NCBI GenBank assembly: GCA_009711785.1
Contig: VENA01000034.1
Span: 1 to 64,000 of the forward strand
DNA from: Bacillota bacterium
Lineage (GTDB): Bacteria > Bacillota > Clostridia > Tissierellales > MES13
Direction of reading: 5' to 3'
DNA: 64,000 nt
In this document: positions 62,119 to 64,000 of the stretch, one piece after another
Numbering within the stretch: position 1 is the stretch's first letter
Layout: each line of letters opens with the position of its first letter
Position numbers and translations under genes: made by a program
Notes under the pieces: model-generated
Told to the model about the DNA's origin: nothing
Database searches by the model: none
What the model saw: the letters and a program-made list of their open reading frames with translations, nothing else

Positions 62119-63501
62119 TTATTTACCTATACAGAAGTCTTCAAATATCTTATCAATTATATCCTCAGAAACTGTATCTCCATTTATTTCTCCTAAATTA
62201 GACCAACAATCCTTAATATCGACTTCTATACAATCTATAGGCATCCCCATATTAAGTGATTCTAAAGCTTCTTTTATATTTTGTCTTGCTTTATTTAACA
62301 ATTCTTTATGACGTACATTAGATACTATAACATCATCTTTTATTTTTACATCCCCTGTAAAAAACATTTCCTTAAGAGTATCTTCTAAAATATCTAATCC
62401 TGAACCTTTTAGTATAGAAGTTGGTATTATTTCTTTATTAGGTAAATATTTCTCTATTTCTTTTTTATCTATTTTTTCTTCAAGATCTGTTTTGTTAATA
62501 AGTATTATTGCCTTTCTATCTTTTATTAGCTTCATAATTTCTTTATCTTCATCTGTTAAATCCCTAGATCCATCAAATATAACGATAGCTAAATCTGATT
62601 CATTAAGTAGATTTTTAGCTCTATTAACTCCTATTTTTTCAACTACATCATCTGTCTCTCTAATTCCTGCAGTATCAATTATTCTTAATGGTATACCATT
62701 AACATTAACATATTCTTCTATTATATCTCTAGTAGTTCCTGGAACATCAGTAACTATAGCTCTATTTTCTCTTAATATAGAGTTTAGTAACGAAGATTTA
62801 CCAACATTAGGCTTACCTAAAATTACAGTTTTTAAGCCTTCTCTTAGTATTTTACCTGTTGATGATGTCTTTAGTAATTCATCTATTTTCATTAAAACTT
62901 TCTTTCCCTTTTGTTCTATTTTTTCATATGCTACATTTTCAATATCATCCTCAGGAAAATCTATAGAAGCTTCGATATGAGCTATTATTTCTAATATTAC
63001 ATCTCGTATATTCTTAACTTCCTTTGATAAAGATCCTTCAAGTTGATTTAAAGAAACATCAAAACTAGTATCGGTTTTAGCACTTATTAAATCCATTACA
63101 GCTTCTGCTTGGGCTAAATCTATTCTTCCATTTAAAAAAGCTCTCTTAGTAAATTCTCCTGCTTCAGCCATCCTAGCTCCCTGTTCTAAAACTAATTCTA
63201 ATATCCTTCTAACTGGTATAATTCCACCATGACAATTTATTTCTACTATATCTTCTTTAGTATATGTAAAGGGTCCTTTCATATAAACAGTTAATACTTC
63301 ATCTATTCTACTTTGATCTTTAGGGTCTATTATATGACCATATACTAATTTTCTCTCATCTACATTACTTAATTTTTCTTTTGTTTTTCCTCTAAATATA
63401 CTCTCAGCAATTTCAATAGATCTATCTCCACTTATTCTTACTATACCTATTCCTGCTTCTCCTTTAGCTGTAGCAATTGCCGCTATAGTTTCTTCACCCA
63501 T
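62119..63501 (-). CDS. mnmE: tRNA modification GTPase MnmE (TrmE)
   Basis: About 460 residues. N-terminal folate-binding domain ([15 protein letters not shown]), helical domain, and an inserted G domain with [27 protein letters not shown] and NKTD. The last residues, FCIGK, end in the catalytic CxGK motif. I start it at the ATG at 63501 with GAGGTGAG before it; a GTG at 63510 overlaps that site. It pairs with MnmG. Confidence 0.97.
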   Translation of the reverse strand: MGEETIAAIATAKGEAGIGIVRISGDRSIEIAESIFRGKTKEKLSNVDERKLVYGHIIDPKDQSRIDEVLTVYMKGPFTYTKEDIVEINCHGGIIPVRRILELVLEQGARMAEAGEFTKRAFLNGRIDLAQAEAVMDLISAKTDTSFDVSLNQLEGSLSKEVKNIRDVILEIIAHIEASIDFPEDDIENVAYEKIEQKGKKVLMKIDELLKTSSTGKILREGLKTVILGKPNVGKSSLLNSILRENRAIVTDVPGTTRDIIEEYVNVNGIPLRIIDTAGIRETDDVVEKIGVNRAKNLLNESDLAIVIFDGSRDLTDEDKEIMKLIKDRKAIILINKTDLEEKIDKKEIEKYLPNKEIIPTSILKGSGLDILEDTLKEMFFTGDVKIKDDVIVSNVRHKELLNKARQNIKEALESLNMGMPIDCIEVDIKDCWSNLGEINGDTVSEDIIDKIFEDFCIGK

Positions 63502-63576
63502 TATACTCACCTCTTTTATTGAGCTTTTATATTTGATTTATTATATATTATACCAAAAAGTAGTATAAACATAACA

Positions 63577-63602
63577 TAAACCCAGTATTTAAACTGGGTT
63601 TA
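63577..63602 (-). terminator. Hairpin after jag
   Basis: TAAACCCAGT pairs with ACTGGGTTTA across a six-base loop, eleven bases past the jag stop. The T-run on the minus strand is weak, so termination may be partial. Confidence 0.6.
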
Positions 63603-63612
63603 TTACTTAAAA

Positions 63613-64000
63613 TTATTTTAATTCGATTACTACCTTTCTAAAGGGTTCTTCTCCTTCACTATGAGTTTCTACATAGGAATCTCTCTGTAAAGCTGAATGG
63701 ATTATCCTTCTTTCATAAGGATTCATAGGCTCTAGTTTTACACTCTTTTTAATTCTTTTAACTTTACCAGCCATTCTCTTTGCTAATCTTTTTAATGTCT
63801 CTTCCCTTTTCTTTCTGTAGTCTTCAGTATCAAGTAGTACTCTTATATAATTTTCTCTGTCTTTATTTATTACTAAATTCAATAAATACTGTATAGAATC
63901 TAGTGTTTTTCCTCTTTTGCCTATTATTACACCCATATCGTTTTTGTTTTCTCCGATAATATCAATATAAAGGTTTTTACCCTTTCTAGAAATTTTGGGT
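63613..64000 (-). CDS. jag: Jag (SpoIIIJ-associated RNA-binding protein), N-terminus cut off
   Basis: The frame is open past the right edge; the visible 128 codons hold a KH domain (DMGVIIGKRGKTLDSIQYLLNLVIN) and an R3H domain (NPYERRIIHSALQRDSYVETHSEGEEPFRKVVI in two blocks, at the C-terminus). Jag (KhpB) binds RNA and is encoded next to yidC/oxaA near the origin. Its N-terminal Jag_N domain lies outside the window. Confidence 0.93.
   Translation of the reverse strand, partial: PKISRKGKNLYIDIIGENKNDMGVIIGKRGKTLDSIQYLLNLVINKDRENYIRVLLDTEDYRKKREETLKRLAKRMAGKVKRIKKSVKLEPMNPYERRIIHSALQRDSYVETHSEGEEPFRKVVIELK

Noticed and set aside
1-64000. tRNA or rRNA genes, CRISPR arrays, insertion sequences and prophage genes
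   Set aside because: None was seen on reading both strands: no regularly spaced repeats, no transposase or integrase motifs, no tRNA-like cloverleaf. A dedicated scan could still find a short element.

Overview
The window is AT-rich chromosomal DNA of an anaerobic, spore-forming, purine-fermenting Firmicute, most like the Gottschalkia / Clostridium purinilyticum / C. acidurici kind of organism. The evidence is the low GC, strong GGAGG ribosome binding sites, a sporulation gene (yyaC), a full set of purine-fermentation genes, a selenocysteine formate dehydrogenase and [FeFe]-hydrogenase genes. The species cannot be named from sequence alone.

Right edge (about 56.7-64 kb, minus strand): the conserved origin-proximal block jag (cut by the edge), mnmE, mnmG, rsmG, noc, parA, parB. 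Two identical parS-like sites (TGTTTCACATGAAACA) lie at 56699-56714 and 54358-54373. Left edge (0-2.6 kb): yyaC, a YkuS-like gene, a lipid kinase and a DUF4446 gene, which are usually close neighbours of parAB in clostridia. The roughly 54 kb between them looks like a metabolic insertion beside the partition locus.

2.7-16.5 kb (minus): selenium-dependent molybdenum hydroxylase region. It has a four-gene enzyme in the order FAD, FeS, Mo-L, Mo-M, with the Mo subunit split as in nicotinate dehydrogenase of Eubacterium barkeri. With it are maturation genes (XdhC, MocA, YqeC, YqeB, an EF2568-type desulfurase), an NTPase, a methyltransferase, a chemoreceptor, an adenine deaminase and a second purine-type deaminase. 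A purine permease follows.

18.1-29.4 kb (minus): a bacterial microcompartment (BMC) operon, probably of the xanthine-utilisation type. It holds three BMC-H genes, one BMC-P gene, a Lys-rich disordered protein, a flavoprotein, UbiD/UbiX, a cysteine hydrolase, a dihydropyrimidinase-like amidohydrolase, formyl-THF synthetase, a formiminotransferase and a divergent adenine-deaminase homologue. A cyclase-family hydrolase (29.8 kb, plus) and a PucR regulator flank it. Together with fchA (41.9 kb) these can be laid on the classical clostridial xanthine-to-formiminoglycine pathway nearly step for step; that assignment is inference.

32.4-41.7 kb: small membrane and unknown proteins, a TauE-type transporter, a Dph6-like ATPase, the hydrogenase maturation operon (TM1266-like, hydG, hydF) behind a Rex-like operator and an attenuator-like leader, and a decaying YxlEFG-like ABC cluster beside a hydrolase remnant.

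41.9-55.3 kb (minus): formate metabolism (fchA, a formate channel, fdhD, mobA, a Sec-containing fdhA with its own NuoE/NuoF-like module) and a paralogous hydCDBA hydrogenase operon. Both operons have strong sigma-A-type promoters and Rex-like sites. Carbon from purines would reach formyl-THF, yielding ATP and formate; electrons would be exchanged among NAD, ferredoxin, formate and H2.
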